This document shows positions 11,420 through 25,076 of a stretch of 64,000 nucleotides of DNA, piece by piece. Location of the stretch: the NCBI GenBank assembly GCA_963681505.1, contig OY811975.1, positions 10,242,230-10,306,229 on the forward strand, read 5' to 3'. A model generated the notes under the pieces. It searched no databases, was not told the origin of the DNA, and was given only the letters and a program-made list of their open reading frames with translations. Both the position numbers and the translations under genes were made by a program. This DNA is from Eunapius fragilis. Taxonomy: Eukaryota > Porifera > Demospongiae > Spongillida > Spongillidae. Every line of letters starts with the position of its first letter. The first letter of the stretch is position 1.

Positions 11420-11960
11420 ATGGGACCAAAAGGTAAGCCAGCACAACCTCGGGCTTTGCCACATGGCAAAAAAGATGGTCCGCGGCGCATGTCGTGGATC
11501 CAGTCGCGTACAAAGACATCTACTTTGTAGAGGATATAGTTGCCGAGCGAATGGCATGAAAGCGCAAAGAATGGCTCGTGCGATGGAAAGGGTTTAGCCA
11601 TGAGGATGGTACGTGGAAGCCGCTTGAACATTTAAGCGGTTGTGAGCAGTACATTGCTCGTTTGCATTGAGGAAGAGCGTGACCGAAAACAAGCAGAAGA
11701 TGACGATGCACGGGGACAGAAAAGGAAGAGACGTGATGATGACGAGGAGGCAGGTACATCACAAGAACTTGCATCAATATTGACGCCTGGCTTATCCGGA
11801 AAACAGTCATCTGTCAATGCAGAAGACAAGCAGTTTGCAATTTGCATGTTGAAGATGGTGAACGGCACTCAGTGTGGAACTGTTTTGGCAAAGTGTGGTG
11901 CAGCAGTTTGCTGTTAACTCATTATCTTCACAAGTGGGTTGGAACTGACTCTATCACCCT
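11420..11960 (+). pseudogene. Chromodomain protein relic, possibly with a BED-like finger
   Basis: From the ATG at 11420 the frame gives a short basic leader. After a one-base slip near 11525 it gives a clear chromodomain: VEDIVAER, then KEWLVRWKGF, TWKPLEHL and QYIARLH. An in-frame TGA sits at the expected Arg before KRKEW, and another follows RLH. The tail is a charged linker (QKRKRRDDDEEAG) and a C-x6-C...H-x3-H pattern (QCGTVLAKCG ... LTHYLHKW) in two frames, which could be a BED or C2H2 finger. Chromodomains bind methylated histone tails. Chromodomain plus zinc finger occurs both in host chromatin factors and in transposon proteins. No introns are seen, so this may be a retrocopy or transposon debris. 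Confidence 0.55.
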
Positions 11961-13451
11961 AATGCTGAGTCCACGCACACTGTCTGAACGAGACGCGGTG
12001 CGCGGACTCAATTAGAGGTGTTGATTGACGTCACGCGCGTCTTGATTACTATAAATAATAGCACGTCATGAAATTGTGGACATCAGTGCCTAACTCGGTT
12101 TAAAATTTAAAAAATTCTTTATTCTTACCAGACGCATTAGAGAATTATCATGTTATTAAAACAGCTAATTATAATTAATTTTTATAAAAATATTATTATT
12201 TTTTGCCGATTATAGATTAATAGCAAGTCTGCATGGCAGGTGAGTTAGAAAAGGTGTGTCTCAAACTAAGGCTATCGTTGATTTCAGCGATCTATCCTTG
12301 CGCATGCGCATCTATCGTGAACGTTACATTGTAACTCGTGCCCTTGCTTGTGTCATTTCTCTAGGTCATGTGATCTGTTAGTTATTGAACCCGCTTCCTT
12401 GCCAGTGCTAGTTGAGCGTTGCTCGACCAAGTTCGGCTACGCCCAACTAAGTAGTGCATCGTTCTGACCAGGACGCAGCGCTATCATCTACTGGATTGTT
12501 ATCGAAAACAGTTCTTCTATTGGCGGTGTGCTCCTTTTAAGGCCTAGTATTACACAAGGACCCGCGCCGTTTATTCATATTGACCTACTCCGACTAAGGA
12601 TGGAAAAGGTTGTTTCCAGAATAGGAATGGCTGCACTCATATAGGTAGCTTTCTTTCTTTTGGGTATAGGGGCTGGTTAGTTTCTAACCAGACTTGATAG
12701 CTGCATGTGGTGTAGGCCTAGATCACGCATATGTCATTAGAACTTTATATGTATTAGTCATCTTTCAAGTTATTATATCACCCTCGTCATTTTCTTTTTG
12801 TTTGGTCCTATTTTCATTACCTTTTAGTTGCACTAATTGTATCAGCACTAAAATGGTAGTGCGGTGTCTTTTCAGGTCTCTCGTGTCTCATTTACTGCAC
12901 TCATGCCCTTCACTTATATCCCATGGTCTCATCTACATGGTCATGTCCAATGGCCTCCACGTCACTGATGTGTTTTTCACATGTAACTGGACTGGTGTGT
13001 TGCATGTATTGGGCTGGCGTCAGTGGCATAAGCAATTGTTGCCTCCATGTGGTTTGGGTGAGGATGGCTGTCAAGTTTGCTATGACCAAGTCTATGTATG
13101 GAAGCCACCCGTAACATGTTTGGAAGCAGCACTGCCCTGGCCACTATGGTCCAAAAATGACACCAAGAGCTCTCCTCCCCATCACTGCCCTCTTATGTGA
13201 GGTGGTGGGCCAGCTAATAGCTAATGCCTTTGTGTGTACGACTCCACACTCATGAGACATTACCTGGCAGAGTGATAGGTTATCAAGTTATCCATCATGG
13301 GGCTTCTGGAAAACTTAAATAGCGACTTTCCCTGATTTATGGTATTCATAAATGAACATTACTCCATACATTTCTATGGACGCGTGCGCGGGAAATGTGA
13401 CGGACGTTCGCAAAATTGGCCAGGAATTGCTAATGAGCATCCGAAATTTCT
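11961..13451. other. No gene I can support
   Basis: AT-rich at 12090-12230. The longest open stretch (12694-13200, 168 codons, plus strand) has a biased Cys/Trp/Leu composition, no recognisable domain and no clear splice context, so I treat it as chance. Confidence 0.45.
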
Positions 13452-13885
13452 TGACATGAGGCCTCTGTACGCTACAGCTACAAGGCCGATCCCGAAAAGA
13501 AGAAGGCCTCTGTACGCAACAGCTACAAGGCTGATATTGAATCTAAGGGATCTGCTAAAAGGTGGAGGACCTCGAGGAGAACCGTGCTGCCAAAAGGCGA
13601 CGATATTATTGAACCTCGAGGAGAACCGTGCTGCTAAAAGACGGCAATATGAAGAGGTCCTTGAGAACCGTGCTCCTAAACTGTGGCGATATGAAGAGGA
13701 CCTTGAGGGAAACCGCGCTGCTAAAAGGCAGATATACGAGGACAATTCAGCTGCCATTAAAGCACCTGAAAGAAGTCGGTATTGGAATTACCCGATTGGC
13801 TAAATGTGCTGCCCGAGAGGACGCGGTACCGGAGGGGGCCACAGAACTACCACTACCACCCAAAGGTATGTTATGGCATGTTGTA
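13452..13885 (+). pseudogene. Charged tandem-repeat protein relic
   Basis: Three frames together read a repeated basic/acidic motif. First come SYKADPEKKKASVRNSYKAD (about 13460-13540) and then several copies of LEENRAAKRRxYEE, about 14 residues each (13565-13740), ending SAAIKAPERSRYW. Such K/R/E-rich repeats, with YKADPEKK and RAAKRQRYEE units, occur in large uncharacterised, often transposon-linked proteins of sponges and cnidarians. That assignment is from memory and is not proven here. Stops and frame changes every 80-150 bp show it is a relic. The codon-level repetition is also visible at the DNA level (CGAGGAGAACCGTGCTGC three times). Confidence 0.4.
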
Positions 13886-13920
13886 TATTAAAGCTGTGCA
13901 TGCAACATTTGTATACAGCA

Positions 13921-13997
13921 TAGTTGGGCAGCCCTACTATCGCGTTTGGTCGGGTTTGTCACCCTACTACCTGCAGGTAGTAGGGCCCGCCCGACTA
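13921..13997. mobile_element. 77-bp MITE, same family as the element at 55872-56725
   Basis: The ends are TAGTTGGGC... and ...GCCCGACTA, matching the TA(G/A)TCGGGC ends of the 854-bp element. The internal CGCGTTTGGTCGGGT is also shared. Flanking 9-mers TATACAGCA (13912-13920) and TGTACAGCA (13998-14006) agree at 8 of 9 positions, consistent with the same 9-bp target duplication. Confidence 0.75.
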
Positions 13998-14743
13998 TGT
14001 ACAGCACGGATCTGTACAAAACCATTTACTTCACATGTAAGGCATGCATGGTGACAACTGTGTGTACAGTAGTGTCTATAATCTGATGTACAAAAAGACT
14101 TCCTTATCTGATGAGGGGGGGTAGACAAAGTGCGTATATTCATCACTGACCTGTATTTGGTCAAGGTCAGCAATGAAATAGTTCATGAAGTACTTTCTTG
14201 CCACCCATGCCGCGATATCATGATCAGTCTTGTACTGTTGCGCATCAACTTGTTTTAGCTACCTCTCACATTTATGTAGTGAAAAATCAGACTTTCTGAA
14301 CACACTCATAAAGTTTCAGACCCTGTCCACACATATTACCTCACCTGAGACATATCCTTATCAATCTACATGCTGCCATGTAGTTCACTTCCTGAGTTCC
14401 CACACTATCCATCATGCATATAGGTTACACCTCCATGTTTAGATGGGAGCATTTTTACTGGATCAAATTTGAACAACAATTTTTTAGCACAACTGATACA
14501 CATACACCCCTTCCCTCCTTGTCATTAATATGATGGAATTGGACCAATAGAATTATAGCACAGTCTGCACACGCTTTGCAGATAAAAGCCACTCACCCGC
14601 TGAATAGTGCACTTTGCAAAAAGAGATAAAAATTTAATAATACTCTATGTGGACGTGTAAAGGCTTGCACTTTGCTTTAAAAAAGAAAGAGGTGAAAATT
14701 TAATCATACTCTTTGTTACGTACATGTAGATGGCTGGCGACCT
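13998..14743. other. No recognisable gene
   Basis: Intergenic. Two similar stretches near 14560-14640 and 14650-14710 (CACTTTGC...AAAAAGAGATAAAAATTTAATAATACTCT) look like a short imperfect duplication. Confidence 0.4.
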
Positions 14744-14980
14744 TTGCAGGTTTTCACCAATGAGGGGGCAGAGGACGAAGAGGACATTCATCCACCGACT
14801 CCTCTCCCCTTCACCCCACCACCTCCAGAAGCACTGCTTCTGCCACCACCACCACCAGCACTGCGCCCACCACTAACAGCAGTGCTACCTGCGCCGATAC
14901 CACCAGAGCTGGTGCCGGCACTCCTGCCACCTCCCCCTGGCACCACCGGCACTGCCCACCACCACTCGCAGTGCTATTAA
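14744..14980 (+). CDS. Proline-rich open frame, possible exon
   Basis: 78 codons beginning MQVFTNEGAEDEEDIHPP, with runs of proline (LLLPPPPPALRPP) and ending HHHSQCY before TAA. A pyrimidine/AG acceptor-like site (CATGTAG) lies just upstream at about 14728. There is no domain. It could be a terminal exon of an unseen gene or simply a CCA-rich stretch. Nothing next to it supports expression. Confidence 0.2.
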   Translation: MQVFTNEGAEDEEDIHPPTPLPFTPPPPEALLLPPPPPALRPPLTAVLPAPIPPELVPALLPPPPGTTGTAHHHSQCY

Positions 14981-15080
14981 AGTTATTTGTTCTTGCATTA
15001 AGAGATAGAGGGAATCGTCCACGTTCTTCCTACATTGGATTCTTGACTACGATGCTGCTATGGAAGGGTGACAAAAAAAC

Positions 15081-15374
15081 TTATGAAACAAGTAAATAAA
15101 AACATTCTCCAACAAGAGAGTTGTTGGTATATAGGATTGACCAATGGTGGTGTAAAAAGCACGGAGACAAGAGTGACGGAAATTTTACCGAAATAGGCCT
15201 ATGTTTAGCCCCTTACTCAGGCATGCGCTGTTATATTGTGATTGTGCTAAATATAGGCCTATTTCAATTTTCCGGTAAAATTTCTGTCACTCTTGTTTCC
15301 ATGCTTTTTACACCACCATTGATCAATCCAACAACTCTCTCGTTAGAGAATGTTTTATTTACTTCATGTTATTA
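15081..15374. mobile_element. Foldback MITE
   Basis: Two arms of about 120-130 bp (15081-15208 and about 15248-15374) are inverted copies with roughly 90 percent identity by eye. Examples are CAATGGTGGTGTAAAAAGCA at 15141 and its complement at 15302, and AGTAAATAAAAACATTCTC at 15091 against GAATGTTTTATTTACTT at 15348. The unpaired centre holds AGCCCCTTACTCAGGCATG. There is no coding capacity, and the superfamily is not determined. Confidence 0.75.
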
Positions 15375-15764
15375 ATGTGTGGAATCTAATGTGTGGCTTT
15401 TTGAACCATCGCTGCTTGTGAGTTGCATAGTGGGAGATGCATGCAGCTGTCGAGATTGTTCACAAGAATGTAAACAGCTTGTCGCATGCAAGGGTACCAT
15501 GAGTTCATGACACACTGTCATTAGGCAAGCAGCTGCCTGTCAGTGCATGCTTCTTGGTGATCCAAAAGGATTGCCTCACTGTGCTGTTCCACTATATGAA
15601 TGTTTAGTACATGTAATTCTAAAGCAATACAGTCTTTTAACTACATCAGAGAATGAATTGTGATTAAATTTGCCAATGAATGAAATTATAATAATTGTTT
15701 TAATTACCCGGCCTGGCAAGTTGTCTTGTCAGGCAGGCCTGTGATTGATTGTGTGTGTGGACTG

Positions 15765-15767
<3 letters not shown>

Positions 15768-15833
<66 letters not shown>

Positions 15834-15838
15834 TGTGG
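15768..15838 (+). repeat. (GT)n microsatellite
   Basis: About 70 bp of nearly uninterrupted GT dinucleotides with one TATGTG interruption near the end. Confidence 0.95.
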
Positions 15839-15984
15839 TGAAGGCTGAGTGTTGGCTGAGAGGCAAAGGCGGATACACGTGGTGAATTGCTAGCGCATGC
15901 GCACAAAGACCTTGTCAATAGTTACCACAACTTACCAGGCCCCTTTTTTTGTCCCAGCTAACTTTAATATAAAAATAGGGCCTG

Positions 15985-16481
15985 GTGACGAGACTAATAT
16001 GTAGCTCATCTTATCGAGTTCATAGCCAGTTCGTTTTTGTCCACTTTCACCGAAACTTCATTTAGCTGCACTTAGGCGGCGGCGCATCATGCATACGCTG
16101 CACCTCGGCGGGTTTCGGCTGTGGTGCCTCCTGCTGCACTTCTAAATCCTAGTTCACAAATTGACGCAGTCACCGCGACGTGACGCGATGCCACGTCGCA
16201 GGAATAGAAAAAATTTCTATTCCTGCAACGCGATGCGACGTCGCAGCGATAAACCACACCTAAACCACGCCCGATACTGGTACGTTATTAAAAAGTGACG
16301 GCCGAGCCCAGTGCAGGACTTTTTTTCATTCATCGCGACGCATCGCGGGCTCTTGCGTCATATTGTGAACCAGGCTTCAGGGTTTATTCTCCTGTCCACG
16401 GACATATCCCTCGGGAGCAGCATGGACACGGCTTGCTATTATGGACACGACAAGCACCGTACCAATCAATGTCTTGAACAT
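15985..16481 (-). pseudogene. Broken 5' copy of the SRCR gene (signal peptide and PKPAE repeat)
   Basis: The minus-strand ATG at 16481 begins MFKTLIGTVLVVSIIASRVHA, essentially identical to the start of the plus-strand gene at 18843. The sequence then reads into APEGYVRGQENKP and is interrupted by a 227-bp MITE (16148-16374). Beyond the MITE one EVQQEAPQPKPAEVQ unit and a short piece of the acidic region (KNELAMNS) remain before homology ends near 15985. No SRCR exons follow. It lies head to head with the intact gene, 2.36 kb ATG to ATG, and shares about 1 kb of upstream sequence including the TATA box. Confidence 0.85.
16148..16374. mobile_element. MITE inserted in the SRCR 5' copy
   Basis: Ends CCTAGTTCACAAATTGACGC and (reverse) CCTGGTTCACAATATGACGC form an inverted repeat of more than 20 bp, continuing into CGCGACG-rich subterminal sequence on both sides. 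It splits a coding sequence that is continuous at 18930-18960. The flanks CTTCTAAAT and CTTCAGGGT suggest a degenerate duplication of about 8 bp, as in hAT-like elements, but this is not clean. Confidence 0.75.
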
Positions 16482-16530
16482 TTCCAAGGTGTGCTGTGTT
16501 CGGGGTATGCTCGAACTATTCGATAGGTCT

Positions 16531-16541
16531 GTTTATATATA
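16531..16541 (-). promoter_or_regulatory. TATA box of the broken SRCR copy
   Basis: Minus-strand TATATATAAAC about 50 bp upstream of the ATG at 16481, mirrored by the TATA box of the intact gene. Confidence 0.5.
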
Positions 16542-18785
16542 GTTGCTGAAATAGTGCTTCATGTGGCTTCCTTGTACCCTCTAAAAGGTCGAGTTAGTCG
16601 TGCGATTAGTATAGAGGTTAATTGGAACAATTGATGAAAAAACATGTGGCGTCTGCATTCTAAGGCATGCACGGATAATTTAAGTTGACATATCATGATC
16701 GCATGCCCTCCTCCCCCCCATCCCCCCCCCCCACCCCCCACCCTCCGCTCCGTGCAGTGTTTAGGTCGGGGCGATTAGGCTTGGTAGGTGCGGGACATTA
16801 TTGTACCCGTGCACGCGCCTACTATATCACTGTCGCTTGCACGAACGTGATATGGCGCTAGTGAAAAGTAACAGAATCGTAAAATTCGAAATCGAGATTT
16901 ATCTGATATGCAGATCGAAGAAGAGAGTTGGGTGATCGCTAGTTTTTCATTAAGTTGATCTGCAGGCATGCTGGTGCACGCGTGAATCCCAACGCCCCAC
17001 CCGGCTCCCCTACCCCCACCCCTGTCGGAGTTTATATTGTCCCCCTGGAAAAAGTGTCTCTCCGGACACTGTGTCATATATAATGGCCCCCGGACGACCT
17101 ATCATAGGATATTGTGTCCCCCTTAGGATAGTTTTTTCCCTCCCCAAGAATACAGTAATGTTATGCAATCGTTTTTGCCTTTCATTAATGGTGAGCTCAT
17201 CATACACTACAGATTCCCTCCAGATGTTTACTGCTGTCACACAGCCTAGCCTTGCTGCAATGACTTATAACGGGTTAACTAACAGATTGGCTAGATACGA
17301 CGCGGGTTTTCGTTCACGTTTGCTATCCAGTCGTACACAGAAAAATCAGAAACGATCACTCAGAAGAAGCGCAAACCAAACATTGCGAAAAGTAACAGCT
17401 CACACATTGCGAAAATAAGCCCTATTCATTGTGGTGTTAGTCCACATGCAGCGTTAGTGTTCTTTGCGTAACGTAACTCAATCGATCACCGCTAATGAGT
17501 TCACGCAGTCCAGGAATCTCATTAGATGGTAGTTTTTATTAAACCGCCCACCTTGTTGATCACACAGATTTTAAAATTTTTAACATGTACTTTAACCTTT
17601 AGCTGAGGAGAAAACACCTGAACGTAATGGCATGCGTGCAATTACCGTTTTTCTTTTTATAGAATGGTATTGTCTACATGTCCATGCATGCTGATGATTA
17701 AGGCAGCCTACATGTAACAAAAAGTGGCATGAAAATGCTGCAACCATATATGTAAACCATCCATGCATGTTGAGTAGGTACACGCATGAAGTACATGTAC
17801 GTATGTGCAATGTGCATCTTGTGCACGCGATCTGGCCTGTGTGCGAAAGTGAAGTGATAACAGCTCAATAAAACAATAATTGCATCTTACCATAGCGGAT
17901 AGGATCATGTTCTACAGATACCTATATCCCCAAGCTGAGTGAATGCATACACACCTTGCGCGTTGAATTGTGCTGCAGAGAACTTAGGGAACAATCTCAA
18001 ATGATCACACACCCCTCCTCCCCCTCCACTCTTCAAAAGGCCGAAACGAAGGCCACACACCTCACAGCACTTACTGTGCACAAGCCGGCAGAAATAAAAA
18101 CGCAACTAGAAGATTGTTCGTCCGCAATTTTTTTAGAAGCTGTTAGAATGAAACCAGCTAAAGGGTTAAAGTACATGTTTGTGTGATCTACAGGTGGGGC
18201 GGTTCAATTACTAAACTACAATGAGATTCTTGGACAGCGACTCATTAGCAGTGACTCAGAGTTGCATGCAGCGATCGGTTGGGTCACGCAAAGAAAACTA
18301 TATATATAACCCTGGCCTAACACCACAATGAATAAGGCTTATTTTCGCAATGTGTGAGCCGCTACTGTAGCTAGTTTTTCATTGATGCCCAAACCGCAAC
18401 TCGATGTAGTTTGTTACGAAGCGGAAGCGATACCCAACTCAGTATCAAATAATTATTTTACGATTCTGTTGTACTATAGAACATTTTTCTCTTGCGCCAT
18501 ATTCACACGTTCGTGCATGCGACAGTGATACAGTGCAGTGGGCGCGTGCACGGGTATAATAATGTCAAATCCCACACCTAATCGCCCCGACCTAAACACG
18601 GCACGCACGGAGCGGAGGGGGGAGGCACATTATAGTACTGAGGTCACCTTAAATGATCCGTGCCATACAGAACCCAGACACGCGTACGACTACGCCATGC
18701 ATGCACATGCATCAATTAACCTTTATACTAATCGCACGACTAACTCGAGGTACAAGGAAGCCACATGAAGAACTATTCAGCAACA
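16542..18785. other. Inverted duplication of the SRCR upstream region
   Basis: Sequence upstream of the two divergent SRCR starts is repeated in inverse order. For example ATTGCGAAAATAAGCC (17403) matches the complement at 18333-18352, and CTCATTAGATGG...CTCATTAGCGG at 17480-17525 mirrors 18215-18260. The centre (about 17540-18205) is unique. C-rich tracts occur at 16712-16742 and 18012-18030. No gene is seen. Confidence 0.7.
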
Positions 18786-18794
18786 TATATAAAC
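18786..18794 (+). promoter_or_regulatory. TATA box of the SRCR gene
   Basis: TATATAAAC about 55 bp before the ATG at 18843. It is conserved, together with the following CTATCGAATAGTT...GCATACCCCGAACACAGCACACC, in the divergent broken copy, which supports a functional core promoter and 5' UTR. Confidence 0.55.
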
Positions 18795-18842
18795 AGGCTA
18801 TCGAATAGTTAGAGCATACCCCGAACACAGCACACCTAGGAA

Positions 18843-22383
<3,541 letters not shown>

Positions 22384-23334
22384 CCTAATATAAATTTGTG
22401 CTTTGCATGCCAACCAGTTACTGTATGCACGGCAAATCCACATACATAAGTTTTGTTGTATTTTTGTATGTCTATTTATATTCTCTTCTTTCCCCCATTA
22501 AGGTAAAACTGCTACCTTGCCAGAGAGTTTCGTAGTTATAGCAGACTTTTGGTTGTAGATGAACTATACACATAGCATTGCTCTCTTTTGACTGCTACAG
22601 TAGATGAGATACTGTGTAGTTAGTTATTCAGCTATTGCAAAATTAAATCCAATTAACCAATATTTCATCCTAAGGGACTATGTGCAAATACTATTGTGAA
22701 AACTATAAACGAAGTGTTGGCATCTCATTGCTGCACAAATCCTTCATGAATAATAACCAACATTGTGAAAACTATAAACGAAGTGTTGGCATCTCATTGC
22801 TGCACAAATCCTTCATGAATAATAACCAACATTGTGAAAACTTTAAACGAAGTGATGGCATCTCCATTGCTGCACACACCAGTAAATAAAGTCTTTCATG
22901 AATGTTTAATGTCTTCATTACATAATGTGACCAATCTAGGTGGTAATATATGGCTTCATACTACATTGGACACGACTAATATATGAATATTTGGCGTATG
23001 GTTTCTGAACAATCTAAATAAAGTTGTCCAGTGGTGAATGGATCAGAGGTGTAAAATACATTTTTGTGACAACAAAAATATTTACTTCATGATTTTTTAA
23101 TAACCTTTTTTTTTACATCATACGGACGAAGGATGGGATAAATTAAACATGTAGTGGTGTGAAAGACAATATAGATAATAGATAACATTGTTTCAATACA
23201 TATTGGTCCAAGCGTGCACATTAGGTGGTGGTAAGTAACATAACATGATGTGACAGGCTTCTAATGTCAGGCACTTGTGTTAGGTCATACATAAACATTT
23301 ATGAGGAAAAGTGTGTGCAAATTATATTTTGCTT
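22384..23334. other. SRCR 3' flank, start of left inverted-duplication arm
   Basis: Noncoding sequence copied in inverse order at about 44.2-44.87 kb and at 59.9-60.38 kb. Examples are the GTTCATC-AGCC-AAAAGTCTGCTATAAC block and the TGTCCAGTGG...GTGTAAAATACAT block near 23025-23060. No gene is seen. Confidence 0.6.
22692..22885 (+). repeat. 69-bp tandem repeat, three copies
   Basis: ATTGTGAAAACTATAAACGA...CATGAATAATAACCAAC is repeated twice exactly and a third time with a few changes. The period of 69 bp keeps an open frame by chance. Confidence 0.9.
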
Positions 23335-23490
23335 CACTGGATCAAACCAATCAATGGCCTAGTGCAATCCAAGAGGTCAGCTCTTCTGATAGCTGACTTC
23401 ACCAGCAGTAGCTCTCCTCAAAACACCAATGATTCTTCTCCAGGTGTAAGGAGGTGATCCACAATTTTTCCATAAACCAAACATCTAACT
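23335..23490 (-). pseudogene. Death-domain exon remnant, left arm
   Basis: Minus-strand remnant of the C-terminal half of the death-domain exon. The pieces PYTWRRIIGVLR, RLSE(E)LT and WIAQGH can be traced among frame breaks. It corresponds in mirror position to 43985-44125 in the right arm, so this duplication predates the large inverted duplication. Confidence 0.6.
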
Positions 23491-23639
23491 AAGGGAATTT
23501 AAACCTTGAAGGTATCAGACATTGAAATATTGGCACAAAGCTAGTCCAAGACCACACAATGCACTATACCATAGAGTAATGGTGCAGTATGAATTATAGT
23601 TCATAGATCTAGCAATTTTGATTGGTTCTAAGCCTACAC

Positions 23640-24200
23640 CCCAATGAGCATCAAATGGTTATCAAGTGGTGGCTGGGGTTGGATACCTCACAAGGTTCAC
23701 CTCCCATGTACGTTGAGTAGTATTTTGTCCTGTATACATGGTTTGCGGGTTGGTACATCTCTAGGAAACATTCATTCATTGTTATCTGTTGGTTATTGAG
23801 TGTTTCTAAGGTTTCAAGTAGATATTTTTTAATCATTCTTTCATTAGGCATGGGTCTAAGCCTAGATCCCAATGAGCACCAAATGGCCATCAAGTTGTGG
23901 CGGGGAATAGATACCTCACAAGCCTCACCTCTCTGTGAGTTGTACCCAGAACACCCTTTGGATCCCCTAGATCACCATGCTTTAACATGTAAGCAAGGTG
24001 GTGATGCTGTATCCAGGCATAACAAGCTCAGGGATGCAGTGCTTCAAATCTGCCATCATGCCTGCATCAGCGCCAGGGCAGAAGCTGGCCATTGCCTTGG
24101 ACGTGAGGCTCTGCTGATATTCTGGCTTTGAATTGGCTCTGTGGCAAGCCTGCTACCTTTGACCTTACTGTGACTTCTTTGCTTAACCCTGAAAGAATAA
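23640..24200 (+). pseudogene. C-terminal fragment of an RLE-type LINE, left arm
   Basis: The plus strand reads LDPNEHQMAIKLWRGIDTSQ, then C-x2-...H-x4-C (LDPLDHHALTC), SRHNKLRD and, after a slip near 24118, DILALNWLCGKPATFDLTVTS. CCHC, RHN and (P)AD-x-D are the signature of the restriction-like endonuclease region of early-branching non-LTR retrotransposons (R2/Hero/CRE type). A partial second copy of its beginning (HPNEHQMVIKWWLGLDTSQ) precedes it at about 23640-23690. The same fragment is inverted at 43215-43760. Confidence 0.65.
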
Positions 24201-25076
24201 TAAAAAATATCCATTTGAAATGATTGACTTACAAACACCAACAGATAACAATAAATGAATGTTTCCTCGAGATGTATCAAGTGAAAAAAGAAACTCGCCC
24301 ACAAACCAGGTCCAGTATACACGATAAAAAGCATGGTTAATAAGGGTTTTTACATTCCTTCCCTTCGTTATAACGGATAGTTTACTACAGGTACCCTCCA
24401 CTTTCATCATTTGCATCACACCACCATATCAACTGGTTATGACTTAGTTCTCCACGCTGAGTATGTATGGTTGTACACTTCCATCTGTATACAATTTGTC
24501 CTCATGATGGCTCAGTACTCACCACTTCAGCCAGATGACAAAGCTTAGGGATAAGATGGAAATCAAACAAGAGCAAAACTGACCAATATATATCCATCCC
24601 TGGATAGCCTCTGATGCCTTTCTACTTGTGTACTCACCTTGGTGAGGACAGCCAGGGGTGTCTAAGTGTCTAGGTAAGAACCTCTGGGTAATATAAGAAA
24701 ATGTAGTGTTGGACAAAATGAAGATAAGTAGTATCTTTGGGTTGCATTTGTGGACGTCTACATAGCCCTATCAATTGTCTCAATGTTTTTCTCACATGAC
24801 CAACAAGGCGAAACACATGCAACATTTTGGAAGGCTTCACCAGTAGTCCTATGAATACATTTAGTATGGAACTGACACCTACAAACCCATTCAAGTCTAT
24901 ACAGCCAAAAACCGCTGCTCCTCTTGTGTTGTTGTACCCTAGAAAGCCAACACTAGTGCTCCATTTGGAAATTGTGTGGGCAAACAAACATTTATTAGGC
25001 AAAGAGTACACATAATACAAAATCCATAAAATATAATGCTCAGCTTCACCAAAGCATGACTTAATGAAACCAATCA
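24201..25076. other. Arm sequence without a gene
   Basis: Noncoding; mirrored at 42352-43215. Open frames on the minus strand (for example 24670-25095) are not matched in coding quality by the mirror copy and look like chance. Confidence 0.55.

Noticed and set aside
12694..13200. 168-codon plus-strand frame
   Set aside because: No domain, odd Cys/Trp/Leu composition, no splice signals matched to neighbours, and no paralogue in the window.
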